A DNA stretch of 64,000 nucleotides, taken from Sinorhizobium saheli (lineage in GTDB: Bacteria > Pseudomonadota > Alphaproteobacteria > Rhizobiales > Rhizobiaceae). Both the position numbers and the translations under genes were made by a program. The notes under the pieces are model-generated. The model searched no databases. It worked only from the letters and a program-made list of their open reading frames with translations, and was not told the DNA's origin. Shown piece after piece: positions 27,000-35,613 of the stretch. The stretch is taken from contig NZ_LNQB01000083.1 of the NCBI RefSeq assembly GCF_001651875.1, positions 67,130-131,129 on the forward strand, given 5' to 3'. Each line of letters opens with the position of its first letter. The first letter of the stretch is position 1.

Positions 27000-28283
27000 T
27001 TGCTGCAGGTCTCCCTTCTGTTGCTCGTCGGGTCGATCTGGTTCCCTGGCGCCACGCGGATTGCCGGGACCGATGGCTCGCTTTCCTTCCTGATGGCGCT
27101 GTTCTGCGCGGTCATCAGCGTCGCGTCCTATGGTGAGGTTGCCAAGCGCGTCCATCGGTCCGAAGCGACGCTCGCGGTGGCTCTGCTGACGACCGCCGGA
27201 TTGATCATCATTCTCTCGCTGCTGTCGATGCTTTACACGGGCAGCCCGATGAGGACCATGCGCGCAATTTTCGCGCAGATCTTCGGTTTCGCCACGATTC
27301 CGGCGTTTGCAGCCTTGTCGGCGCGGCCCAACGGCGCCGAAACGCTGGACAGGATCGTATCGGCGATGATCCTCATGAGCCTCGCAACGGCCGGTCTCGT
27401 CATCCTTGGGCTGGGCGGCGCCAAGTTCGCCGATCGGGCAGCCGGGTTTTTCAAGCATGCAAACCAGCTCGGAATCGCCATGTCGGCGGCCCTTCCGCTC
27501 GTCGCCGCCAGACTTGTCACGTCGCGCAAACACCGGCTTCTTCTCGCGGCCTGCCTTGTCGCCGTGCTTCTCGGACTGGTGAAATCCGGATCGAAGACAA
27601 ACTTCGTCGTTGGCGTCATAGGGCTTGGCATTTTCTTTGTCCTGTACGCCATTTACCTCATTCTCAGGAGACAAAGGCCGTTGGCGATCATCGCCGGCGC
27701 GATCACGGCTCCGTTGCTGCTACACGCGGCGTTGTTGGCACTGCAGGCGCTCAACCCGCGAGCCTACCGGATATTGACCACGCAACTGTCGGGCGGCGAG
27801 GCGGATTCCATGGTGGCGCGCGAGCGGCTGTGGTCGATCTCGATCGATCTCGGCCTCGCACACCCGTTTACCGGGGTGGGCGCCGGACAACCGATCGGCG
27901 ACATCGCCCCGCACAGCCACAACCTGTTCGTCGAATATTTCCGAACGCTCGGCGTCCCGGGTGTTGCGTTGATAACGGTCATGGTCCTGCTGGTCCTGAT
28001 CTGCCTCATCAACGCGGTCATGGCAGGGTTGATCGCGAAAGGCAGAACCACCGACGCCACCGACACGAACGTGATGGTGCTCGGGACATCGGTCTGCGTG
28101 TTGAACTATCTCGTCGCGAACCAGATGAGCGACTCTTTCGGTCCGTCGACCGCACCGTTCTTCTGGATCCCGCTGGCATTGCTGATCGCCTACCGCAACG
28201 TGCAACGATCACTTGTAGACAAAAGCATCGGGCGGGTGCCGGATCCCGTGATACCCGGCGCCTTTCACACATTGAGAACCTGA
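27000..28283 (+). CDS. Wzy/O-antigen ligase-like polysaccharide polymerase
   Basis: This 427-residue integral membrane protein has about 10-12 hydrophobic segments. A periplasmic loop contains ARERLWSISIDLGLAHPFTG and GAGQPIGDIAPHSHNLFVEY, the Wzy_C/O-antigen-ligase signature with the conserved histidine in SHN. It should join lipid-linked repeat units in the periplasm. The start is uncertain: the frame opens after a stop at 26961, contains no upstream ATG, and the first usable codon is TTG at 27000 without a clear ribosome site. It is the first gene of the plus-strand arm and partners the Wzx and Wzc-like proteins of the opposite arm. Confidence 0.82.
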   Translation: MLQVSLLLLVGSIWFPGATRIAGTDGSLSFLMALFCAVISVASYGEVAKRVHRSEATLAVALLTTAGLIIILSLLSMLYTGSPMRTMRAIFAQIFGFATIPAFAALSARPNGAETLDRIVSAMILMSLATAGLVILGLGGAKFADRAAGFFKHANQLGIAMSAALPLVAARLVTSRKHRLLLAACLVAVLLGLVKSGSKTNFVVGVIGLGIFFVLYAIYLILRRQRPLAIIAGAITAPLLLHAALLALQALNPRAYRILTTQLSGGEADSMVARERLWSISIDLGLAHPFTGVGAGQPIGDIAPHSHNLFVEYFRTLGVPGVALITVMVLLVLICLINAVMAGLIAKGRTTDATDTNVMVLGTSVCVLNYLVANQMSDSFGPSTAPFFWIPLALLIAYRNVQRSLVDKSIGRVPDPVIPGAFHTLRT

Positions 28284-28345
28284 GGAAAGCGCGAGGCTCC
28301 CCCTCGCCCTTTCCCGCGCCCGAACCTACCCCAGGATTGGATTAG

Positions 28346-29164
28346 ATGAACCCGCACGAGCCGCACGAGAGGGACACGCGCGATAGGCCAGGCGCGGCAG
28401 GTTCCCTGTTTCCCGAGCGCATCCGCTTCGTCGAGTTCTTCGGCCTTCCCGGCATCGGGAAGACCACCGCTTCCCGTCTGTTCGCCAACAGGTTGCGCCA
28501 GTTGGGGATGCCCGTGGACGAGGCAAGACAGGAAAGAAAAGGTTTGATCGTTCGACAGATGGACAGGATCGTCCTCGTTCTTCCCAAACTGCTCAACAGA
28601 GAGTTTCGTTCGCTGGCCGCGAGAATTGCGCGGTTCGTTGCGCAGGGCGGGCAGGAAACGCCGATCGATGTGCTGCGCGTAACGTGGAACCTGTGCACGG
28701 TTGCCGCTTATATCGAGGAGCAAAGATCAAGGGGCGGGCCCCTGATGGTCCTTGACCAGGGATTGCTGCAGGGCTTCTTTTCGGTCCTTTTGCAGCACAG
28801 GGATAGGGCCACATCGGAGCCGTGGCTCGATATCCTTTCTGCCTTCGGCGTCGAGGATTTCGTCTTCGTGGATCTGCGGGGCGGGATCGACGTCGCACAC
28901 GGCCGGCTCCGGGCCAGAGGCGATCGCGTCTCGCGGCTTCAACGAGCGGCCCCCGATCGCGATGTCGGTCTGCGGATCATGGCGGAGCGCGCTTACCAGA
29001 GGATCACCGCGGAAATTGCGCAGAGATCGGATGCGTCCGGTAACGCGCCACTCATCGTCTCGGTCGACATCGACTCCTCCATATCGCCGGAACAGGTCGC
29101 CGACCGCGCGCTTCAAGCCGTGTTCCACGCCTGCCGCGGCTGGCATTGGGCGCAGAATTCGTGA
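28346..29164 (+). CDS. P-loop kinase-like protein, thymidylate-kinase-related
   Basis: This 272-residue protein has a clear Walker A (FFGLPGIGKTTASRLFANRL) near residue 32, an LDQGLLQGFF segment where a kinase DRx-type motif would lie, and an ARGDRVSRL lid-like stretch. It resembles the P-loop kinases found in surface-glycan and Tat-peptide-type gene clusters rather than true thymidylate kinase. Its substrate is unknown. It lies in the same direction as the Wzy-like gene and is followed after five bases by the beta-helix gene. A second, longer relative is fused to a nucleotidyltransferase at 55992-57587. Confidence 0.7.
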   Translation: MNPHEPHERDTRDRPGAAGSLFPERIRFVEFFGLPGIGKTTASRLFANRLRQLGMPVDEARQERKGLIVRQMDRIVLVLPKLLNREFRSLAARIARFVAQGGQETPIDVLRVTWNLCTVAAYIEEQRSRGGPLMVLDQGLLQGFFSVLLQHRDRATSEPWLDILSAFGVEDFVFVDLRGGIDVAHGRLRARGDRVSRLQRAAPDRDVGLRIMAERAYQRITAEIAQRSDASGNAPLIVSVDIDSSISPEQVADRALQAVFHACRGWHWAQNS

Positions 29165-29169
29165 ACGCG

Positions 29170-30204
29170 ATGGGCGTGAAGATGGACAGACGGACATTCC
29201 TGCGCATCGCCGGCGCATGTCCTGCCCTTGCCTTGGCGCCGATCTCCGCTGAAAACCACAGGGAGCGGATGTTTGCCGTCGGCCAACTTTCGGAAGGCCC
29301 CGAGATCGTCCTGAGTGGCGAATACGGCTACGCACAGAAAAACATTCGCAACCTTCCGGTCAGGGCGATGATCGATGCGAGAAATGCGTCCTTCACGGTG
29401 GCGAACAGCAGGAATTCCGCTCCGAACGCGCTTATCGGCTGCGACATGGGTTGGCAGCCGATCAATCGATACCCTCTCGTCATTCGCAACTGCCCGGGTG
29501 TGCATTTCATCGGCGGAAGGTTCGATGGCCGGGTGCCGCTCACGACCGACTGGCGACACACCTATTGCAACAGTGCCGCCATGCTCGTCAGAGATGGAAC
29601 GAGCCATGCGACGATAGAGGGTGTGCGCGCGCGGCGCTGCTGGGACGGCGTACGGTTCATCGACCATGTGAACGACTTTCGCCTGAAGGGCTCCTGGCTC
29701 AGTGAAATCAGGGACGATGCGGTTGAAAACGACTATCTCGCGAGCGGCGTCGTGGAGGATTGCCTGTTCGACGGGTGCTTCTCCGGGATCAGCCTGGACC
29801 CCGGTTCTCGCGAAGGGGACGGCCGACAGGAAACCGTGACGATTGATCGATCGCTCATTCGCATGGGCGCCTATCTCGCCAAAGGCGAGGTCACCCATCA
29901 GGCTCCCGTCAAGGCCGCCGACGTGTCCCCCAGGCTGAAGATAACGGAAACCATTTTCGCTCTGACGGCTGCAAACATGCGGGGCTTTCGACGGCTCGAG
30001 CGGACCTGGGCACGGATGATCGAGAGCCGCGACAATGCTCTCTTGTGGCTGCCCGACGAACCGATCCCGGCCGAGTTGCCGCTACCGCGCGCAGGCTTCG
30101 CGTTGCACACCGGCGCCGACGCCCGCGAGTGTTGGGACAAGGCGCGCCGGCAGTGGATCACCTCTCATCCGGATGTGCCGCGATTCCCGGACGACGAGCC
30201 GTAA
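29170..30204 (+). CDS. Tat-exported right-handed beta-helix protein
   Basis: This 344-residue protein begins with a twin-arginine signal (MDRRTFLRIAGACPALALAP, counted from the second ATG at 29182). The body shows short repeated strands typical of parallel beta-helix proteins: CPGVHFIGGRFDGRVP, DGTSHATIEGVRARRCWDGV, DHVNDFRLKGSWLSEIRDDA, ASGVVEDCLFDGC. Such folds occur in pectate lyases, alginate epimerases and other polysaccharide-acting enzymes. No catalytic triad is obvious, so lyase, epimerase or binding roles remain open. The start could be 29161 (GTG), 29170 or 29182. Its place between the kinase and sulfate-activation genes suggests glycan modification outside the cytoplasm. Confidence 0.72.
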   Translation: MGVKMDRRTFLRIAGACPALALAPISAENHRERMFAVGQLSEGPEIVLSGEYGYAQKNIRNLPVRAMIDARNASFTVANSRNSAPNALIGCDMGWQPINRYPLVIRNCPGVHFIGGRFDGRVPLTTDWRHTYCNSAAMLVRDGTSHATIEGVRARRCWDGVRFIDHVNDFRLKGSWLSEIRDDAVENDYLASGVVEDCLFDGCFSGISLDPGSREGDGRQETVTIDRSLIRMGAYLAKGEVTHQAPVKAADVSPRLKITETIFALTAANMRGFRRLERTWARMIESRDNALLWLPDEPIPAELPLPRAGFALHTGADARECWDKARRQWITSHPDVPRFPDDEP

Positions 30205-30315
30205 TCGTCCATCGAGACCCGAGCGCAAACCCTGACAACCCTGTCCGCTTTGGGCGGGGCCACGTCGGCCCGCTCATCAAGAACAACAAGTCGAAGCGAT
30301 GCAAAGGTAGGAGCC

Positions 30316-32496
30316 ATGAAGGTCAAAGAAGTCGAGCTCTTGTGCACACTGGGCCCAGCGTCCCTCAACGACCGTGTGATCCATTGGCTGGAACGGGCCG
30401 GCACCTCGATACTGCGCCTCAATCTGTCGCACACGAAGGTGGAGGATCTGGAGCGGATCATCCATTTCATCCAGAAGCGCACGTCCCTGCCCCTTTGTCT
30501 CGACACGGAAGGTGCCCAGGTCCGCACGGGACCGCTGGCCGACGGCAGGGTGAGCGTTCGGGAAAACCGGTTCCTGACCGCTCATGCGCGGCCGGTGGCG
30601 GGCGACCAGTTCTCGATCAGCCTCTACCCCGCCTATATCGTCAACCAGCTGGAAGTCGGAGATTTCGTCAGCATCGATTTCAACTCGGTGCTGTCGCAGG
30701 TCGTGGAGAAGCGCAATGACGAAGTCGTCCTCAGGATCCTGAACGGCGGCGAGATCGGCCCGAACAAGGCGGTGACGGTCCAGCGGCCCATCGAGATGCC
30801 GCCGCTTACCGACAAGGACCGCGCGGCGATCGCCATCGGACGCCGGATGGGGATCCGCCACTTCGCGCTCTCCTTCGCCCACCGGGCATCGGATGTCGAT
30901 GCGATCCGTTCGCTTGCCGGTGGCGAGGCGATGATCATCTCGAAGATCGAATGCCTGACCGGCCTGCGCAACCTCGCAGCCATCGCCGAGAAATCGGACG
31001 CAATCCTGATCGACCGCGGCGACCTGTCCCGGGAGGTGCCGATCGAACAAATCCCCGCCATCCAGAAGATGATCATTCGCGGCGCAAAGGCCCACGGCGC
31101 CAAGGTCTATGTGGCGACGAACCTGCTCGAGTCGATGACGACCGCGCCGACGCCGACCCGGGCGGAGGTCAACGACATCTACAACACGCTGGCGGATGGC
31201 GCCGACGGGCTCGTCCTCGCCGCGGAGACGGCGATCGGCCAGTATCCGGTGAACTGCGCCAGGATGGTCATGAAGGTCGCCCAGCAATACCAGCGGAACC
31301 TGAATGCCGCCCCGCGCAGCATCCGCGTGCGCCCCTCCTCGCTGATGGCGGGCGTCGAGCCGCATGGCGGTCGTCTGGTCTGCCGCACGGCGGGTCATGC
31401 CGAGCATCTGGAAATCGCGGGCTTGCCGACGATCACGATCGGCGACGAGGAATTGACGGATGTCGAGCAGATCGCACGCGGCACGTTCTCGCCGCTCCGC
31501 GGCTTCATGGACAAGGCGTGTCTCGAGAGCGTCCTCGAGGACAACCAACTGCCCACCGGACTGGTCTGGACGATGCCTGTCGTACTGGCCGTGCCACTGG
31601 AGGCGGCATGCCGCTACTCGAAAGGCGATCGCGTCGTGCTCGCCACCGGATGCGGGTCGCCGCATTCCCTCCTCGAAATATCCGAAACCTACTATCTCGA
31701 TCCCGAGCTGCTCGCCCGCAAATGGTTCGGTACCGACTCCAGCGACCATCCGGGCGTTGCGCGCGTCATCGCGCGCGGCGGGCACTTTCTCGCCGGCGAG
31801 GTCACGCTCATTCAGCCGCTCCCCTTGCCGTACCGGCGCTACGATCTGACCCCGGCGCAGCTCAGAACCGTTTTCGCCCATAAGGGCTGGACCCGGGTCG
31901 TCGCCTTCCACAGCCGCAATCTCGTCCACCGCGGTCATGAGCGTATCCAGATCGAGGCCCTGGAGCGCACCTTCGCCGATGGCCTGCTGATCAATCCCAT
32001 CGTAGGACACGGCAGGCGCGGAGATTTCCTCCCGCACCTGATCCTCGACGGCTATCAGGCCATGCTGGACTACGGGGTCTACCCGGCGGGCAAGGTCGTG
32101 CTCGCAAGCTTCATCACGTACCCGCGCTTTGCCGGGCCGCGCGAGGCGGTCTTCACGGCCCTCTGCCGCAAGAACATGGGCTGCAGCCATTTCATCGTTG
32201 GACGCGACCACTCCGGCGTCGCCAGCTTCTACGGGCCCGACGGTGCCAAGGCGCTGTTCGAGGAGCTTGGGGATCTGGGCATCGAGCCTATCTTCTTTGA
32301 TGCCGTCGGCTACGACACCCAGTCCGAACGCTATGTCGATCTAAATGCCTGCGAGACCGCCAAGCCGATCAGCGGCACCGAAATCCGCCGCGCCCTGATG
32401 GCGGGAGAGGCGCTGCCGAACTGGATGATGCGCTCCGAAGTGCAGGACGTCGTGCGCGCCGAACTGATGATGAAGCATGCGCTGTTTCAGGAATAG
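30316..32496 (+). CDS. Fusion of pyruvate-kinase-like domain and ATP sulfurylase
   Basis: The 726-residue protein has two parts. Residues about 5-335 are a pyruvate kinase TIM barrel without the usual C-terminal regulatory domain: CTLGPAS, RLNLSH, SKIE with the catalytic lysine, RGDL, ATNLLESM, PTRAEV and ETAIGQYPV. One loop reads DTEGAQVRTG where pyruvate kinases have DTKGPEIRTG. Residues about 340-726 are a Sat/MET3-type ATP sulfurylase: the PUA-like start EPHGGRLVCR, GTFSPLRGFMD, active-site HSRNLVHRGHE (usual form QTRNPxHRAHE), GPREAVFTALCRKN, VGRDHSGVASFYG and SGTEIRR. It should make APS from ATP and sulfate; the kinase part could regenerate ATP from phosphoenolpyruvate. The APS kinase gene follows after 32 bases. 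Confidence 0.92.
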   Translation: MKVKEVELLCTLGPASLNDRVIHWLERAGTSILRLNLSHTKVEDLERIIHFIQKRTSLPLCLDTEGAQVRTGPLADGRVSVRENRFLTAHARPVAGDQFSISLYPAYIVNQLEVGDFVSIDFNSVLSQVVEKRNDEVVLRILNGGEIGPNKAVTVQRPIEMPPLTDKDRAAIAIGRRMGIRHFALSFAHRASDVDAIRSLAGGEAMIISKIECLTGLRNLAAIAEKSDAILIDRGDLSREVPIEQIPAIQKMIIRGAKAHGAKVYVATNLLESMTTAPTPTRAEVNDIYNTLADGADGLVLAAETAIGQYPVNCARMVMKVAQQYQRNLNAAPRSIRVRPSSLMAGVEPHGGRLVCRTAGHAEHLEIAGLPTITIGDEELTDVEQIARGTFSPLRGFMDKACLESVLEDNQLPTGLVWTMPVVLAVPLEAACRYSKGDRVVLATGCGSPHSLLEISETYYLDPELLARKWFGTDSSDHPGVARVIARGGHFLAGEVTLIQPLPLPYRRYDLTPAQLRTVFAHKGWTRVVAFHSRNLVHRGHERIQIEALERTFADGLLINPIVGHGRRGDFLPHLILDGYQAMLDYGVYPAGKVVLASFITYPRFAGPREAVFTALCRKNMGCSHFIVGRDHSGVASFYGPDGAKALFEELGDLGIEPIFFDAVGYDTQSERYVDLNACETAKPISGTEIRRALMAGEALPNWMMRSEVQDVVRAELMMKHALFQE

Positions 32497-32528
32497 CGCC
32501 CAGCTCAGAGGAACCGAGGGATAACGGC

Positions 32529-33083
32529 ATGGAGTTGAAGCGCGAAATTCGGCGAGAGCCCGCCCGTCCGCAAGCCGGAACGGTGCTGTGGCTGCTCGGC
32601 CCCACTTCGGCCGGCAAGACGACGCTGGCGACGCGCGTCGTGGCGGATCTGCGAAAGAAAGCGATCCCCGCCATTCTCTTCGACGGCGACGAGGTCCGCG
32701 ATTTCTTCGGCGACGGGCTGGGGTTCGGCGCGGAAAGCCGACTGCGCGTCGTCTCGGTCCTAGTGCATCTGGCCAACAAGGCCGCCGAGGCCGGCCTCAA
32801 TGTCGTCGTCGCCGCGCTGACGGCCGGGCAGGATGCCCGTGCCCATGTCCGCGCAAACGTGAAGAACCTGACGATCGGCTACGTTTCCTGCTCCATCCAG
32901 GGCTGCGCGCAAAGAGATCCGAAGGGCCTCTACCAAAAGGCGATGCGCGGCGAGATCGACACTCTCATCGGATTTAACAGCGCCTATCAGCCGCCGGACG
33001 ATCCGGACCTTGTCCTCGATACCGAAGCGCATTCGCTGGACGCGCTCGCCGCGCGCATCGTGGCTTCCTATGCGCAAGACTGA
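32529..33083 (+). CDS. cysC: Adenylylsulfate (APS) kinase
   Basis: The 184-residue protein phosphorylates APS to PAPS, the sulfate donor for sulfotransferases. It has Walker A GPTSAGKTTLA near residue 24, FDGDEVRDFFG matching the family's LDGDxVR block, and the diagnostic RDPKGLYQKAMRGEI. It is somewhat divergent: the GFS-xx-DR-xEN region of classical CysC reads GFGAESRLRV, and the ISPYRADR segment reads ALTAGQDARAHV. It lies directly after the ATP sulfurylase fusion, giving a complete route from sulfate to PAPS, while a sulfotransferase gene lies in the opposite arm of the locus. No cysD/cysN or PAPS reductase is present, favouring sulfation over assimilation. Confidence 0.9.
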   Translation: MELKREIRREPARPQAGTVLWLLGPTSAGKTTLATRVVADLRKKAIPAILFDGDEVRDFFGDGLGFGAESRLRVVSVLVHLANKAAEAGLNVVVAALTAGQDARAHVRANVKNLTIGYVSCSIQGCAQRDPKGLYQKAMRGEIDTLIGFNSAYQPPDDPDLVLDTEAHSLDALAARIVASYAQD

Positions 33084-33148
33084 GGCGAAAACGCGCGGCG
33101 AGACGGCGCGCCGGCGCCGCGCCGGACGCGCCCACCTTTGAGACCATC

Positions 33149-34405
33149 ATGACCGATACCGAACTCACGCGGTTCTTCCTCTCGCTGGTCCTGCTGCTCG
33201 TAGCGGCGCTCGGCGGCGGCCTCGTGTTCGAGAAACTGAAGATGCCGCGTGTGATCGGGGAGATCGCGGGCGGGATAGTGCTTGGTCCATCCGTGCTGGG
33301 GCTGATCGCGCCCGGGGCCCATCAATGGCTGTTTGCAGGGTTTCCGGCGCAGGGTGCCCTGCTTTCCGGCTTCTATTGGTTCGGCCTGGTGCTGTTGATG
33401 TTCACGGCCGGGTTCAAGATGCAGGCGGAAGGCGCGGGCGGATCGGCGCGTATCGTCCCGGCTTTGGTGGTCGGGGCGCTGATGATCCCCTTCGCGCTCG
33501 GCTATGCGAGCGCCCCGTTGTTTGAGGATACGCAGCGCGGCGATCCTTTCGCGTTCAAGCTGGTGATGGGCATTGCCATGGCGGTCACGTCCATCCCGGT
33601 CATCTCCCGGATCTTCCTCGATCTCGGGCTGATGGCGACGCCATTCGCACGCCACGTCATCGGCGCGGCCACGATTCAGGATCTCATCCTATGGACGATC
33701 CTGGCCGTTGCCACCGCAGTCCAGCATGGCGATGCGGCCGACGCCGCCGGCATCGCACGGGTGGTCGCCATCACCCTCGGCTTCGTCCTCGCCTCGCTGT
33801 ACTTCGCGCCCGCCGGCATGCGTCTCATGCGCCGATGGCTCTTCGGGAAGTTCAGCGAAGCGTCCCTGACCGGCTACAGCATGCTGCTCTGCCTTGTCTT
33901 CGTCGCCGCGGCAAGCCTCCTGAGCGTGAACATCGTCTTCGCCGCGCTCGTCGCGGGCCTGGTGATGGCGCGCCTGACCTCACGCCAGCTTGTCGCCGTC
34001 AAGCAACATATCGCCGACATGGCCATATGGTTCTTCGTGCCGATCTATTTCGCTGTCGTGGGACAGAAGCTCGATCTCGCGCAGCAGTTTGACGGCGGCC
34101 TGACGCTGCTCTTCATCGGCGCAAGCACGGCGATCAAACTCGCAAGCTGCACGCTTTCCGCCTGGAGCGCCAATGCTGGCTGGGCGAGAGCCTTCGACTA
34201 CGGCGTCGCCATGAACACGCGTGGGGGACCCGGGATCGTGCTCGCGAGCGTCGCGCACGCGGCCGGTATCATCGACGCGCGCATGTTCACGGCGCTCGTC
34301 CTCGCCTCCATCCTCACCTCGTTCGCCACGGGACTGTGGCTTCGCTGGCGGCTCGTGCGCAATCCGGCAGTCTTCGCCAATCTGGCGCGACTGCCTGCCG
34401 AGTGA
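33149..34405 (+). CDS. CPA2-family cation:proton antiporter
   Basis: This 418-residue membrane protein of the Kef/NapA-type monovalent cation-proton antiporter family has about 12-13 hydrophobic segments. The N-terminal motif KMPRVIGEIAGGIVLGPSVLG and a central AVTSIPVISRIFLDLGL are typical. A GVAMNTRGGPGIVLA segment falls where the C-terminal half of this family carries a conserved motif. There is no TrkA-N domain. It sits between the PAPS genes and the PqqD/HprK-like fusion; a role in ion balance linked to an acidic, sulfated glycan is possible but speculative. Confidence 0.88.
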   Translation: MTDTELTRFFLSLVLLLVAALGGGLVFEKLKMPRVIGEIAGGIVLGPSVLGLIAPGAHQWLFAGFPAQGALLSGFYWFGLVLLMFTAGFKMQAEGAGGSARIVPALVVGALMIPFALGYASAPLFEDTQRGDPFAFKLVMGIAMAVTSIPVISRIFLDLGLMATPFARHVIGAATIQDLILWTILAVATAVQHGDAADAAGIARVVAITLGFVLASLYFAPAGMRLMRRWLFGKFSEASLTGYSMLLCLVFVAAASLLSVNIVFAALVAGLVMARLTSRQLVAVKQHIADMAIWFFVPIYFAVVGQKLDLAQQFDGGLTLLFIGASTAIKLASCTLSAWSANAGWARAFDYGVAMNTRGGPGIVLASVAHAAGIIDARMFTALVLASILTSFATGLWLRWRLVRNPAVFANLARLPAE

Positions 34406-34488
34406 CGAGACGCCCGGGACGGCGGCGCGACAGAAGGATGTATCCTCGAATGAGACATCAAGGCCCACACGCAGTCGGGAGCAGACCC

Positions 34489-35613
34489 GTGACACCGAGC
34501 GAGCAAACCATGGCTCTGCAACGCGCCGACGGCAGCCGGGCTACCTTCGTTGCCCAGGCGCGGCTGGTGCGTGTCGGCGATCAGAACATCCTGTTCAGTC
34601 CATCCCGGCGCGCCATGTTCGCCCTCAACGATTCGGCCGCCGAGATCTGGCGGGCACTGCAGGAGGGCGCGGCAGGAAAAACGATCCAGCGCAGGCTCAT
34701 GGAGGCGAGCGTCGAGACCGCCCTTGACGATTGGGAACGCCTAGGGCTCATCCGGCCGCTGGCGCCCTCGCCGCCCGTGTTCTCGCGCGACTATGTGAAC
34801 CAGGTGCTCGCGATTGCCGGACGCCGGATCCGCATCGTCTATCCGGCGGGCATTGCCCACCCCACGGCCAGCGTTTTCGCGCATCTGCAGGTTCCAGGCG
34901 AAGCCGCCGATGTCCTGTTCCAGGCCGTTCAGCACCGCGAGCGGATTCACCTCTTTCGAAATGGCGCTTGGGTTCTCTCCTGCCCGCCCGCGGGGCTCGC
35001 TACCGCACTCAAGGGCGAGTTGCTGGCGGACGCGCTCGGGCGCGACGATTACGAACTTGCGCTCCACGCCGCCGCCCTCTTCAACGGCGAACGCCTCATG
35101 CTTCTCTGCGGCCAACCCGGTGCCGGCAAGACGACACTGACATTGGCGCTCGCCCATGCGGGGTTCGGCTTCGCTTCGGACGACGTGACGCTGCTCAACG
35201 CCAACGGGCTTGGCGTCGGGCTTCCCTTTGCCGCCGCGGCCAAGTCGGGCGCATGGCCGCTTCTCGGCGAATTCTGTCCCGACCTCGATGCCGCTCCCGT
35301 CTTCCGACGCCCGGACAACAAGCGGGTGCGTTACGTCCTGCCGCAGCAATTCTCGCCATCATCCATGTCACCCCGGGCCGTCGGCTGGGTGATCCTGCTC
35401 CGGCGCGACCGCACCTCGACTCCGCGTCTGGATCCGGTCGATCCGGTCGCTGCGCTGCGCGGCCTGCTCACCGGCGCCTTTGCACCGGCCCAGGAGCTCG
35501 GCAGCACCGCTTTCGACGCGCTCGCACACGTCATCGGATCGGCGCAGGCCTATTGCCTGACCTATTCCAGCCTGGCGGACGGGGTGGAACTGATCCGGGG
35601 AGCCTGCCGGTGA
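34489..35613 (+). CDS. Fusion of PqqD-like domain and HPr-kinase-like domain
   Basis: This 374-residue protein combines an N-terminal PqqD-like helical domain (residues about 20-95; RRAMFALNDSAAEIWRALQE), the kind that recognises leader peptides, with a C-terminal HprK-like serine-kinase fold. The kinase part has Walker A CGQPGAGKTTLTLAL at about 206-220 and ASDDVTLLNANG after it. From memory, separate proteins of these two types are named HPr-rel-A system components by NCBI and often neighbour a nucleotidyltransferase. The GTG start at 34489 has GGGAG at ideal spacing; an ATG at 34510 is possible. It overlaps the nucleotidyltransferase gene by one base, so the two are coupled. Confidence 0.82.
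   Translation: MTPSEQTMALQRADGSRATFVAQARLVRVGDQNILFSPSRRAMFALNDSAAEIWRALQEGAAGKTIQRRLMEASVETALDDWERLGLIRPLAPSPPVFSRDYVNQVLAIAGRRIRIVYPAGIAHPTASVFAHLQVPGEAADVLFQAVQHRERIHLFRNGAWVLSCPPAGLATALKGELLADALGRDDYELALHAAALFNGERLMLLCGQPGAGKTTLTLALAHAGFGFASDDVTLLNANGLGVGLPFAAAAKSGAWPLLGEFCPDLDAAPVFRRPDNKRVRYVLPQQFSPSSMSPRAVGWVILLRRDRTSTPRLDPVDPVAALRGLLTGAFAPAQELGSTAFDALAHVIGSAQAYCLTYSSLADGVELIRGACR

Noticed and set aside
26981-27100. ATG at 26981 as the start of the Wzy-like gene
   Set aside because: It is in a different reading frame from the membrane protein; the frame used opens only after the stop at 26961 and offers TTG at 27000.
30277-32211. Long minus-strand reading frame opposite the pyruvate-kinase/sulfurylase fusion
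   Set aside because: The plus strand carries two complete enzyme domains; the opposite frame is compositional noise.
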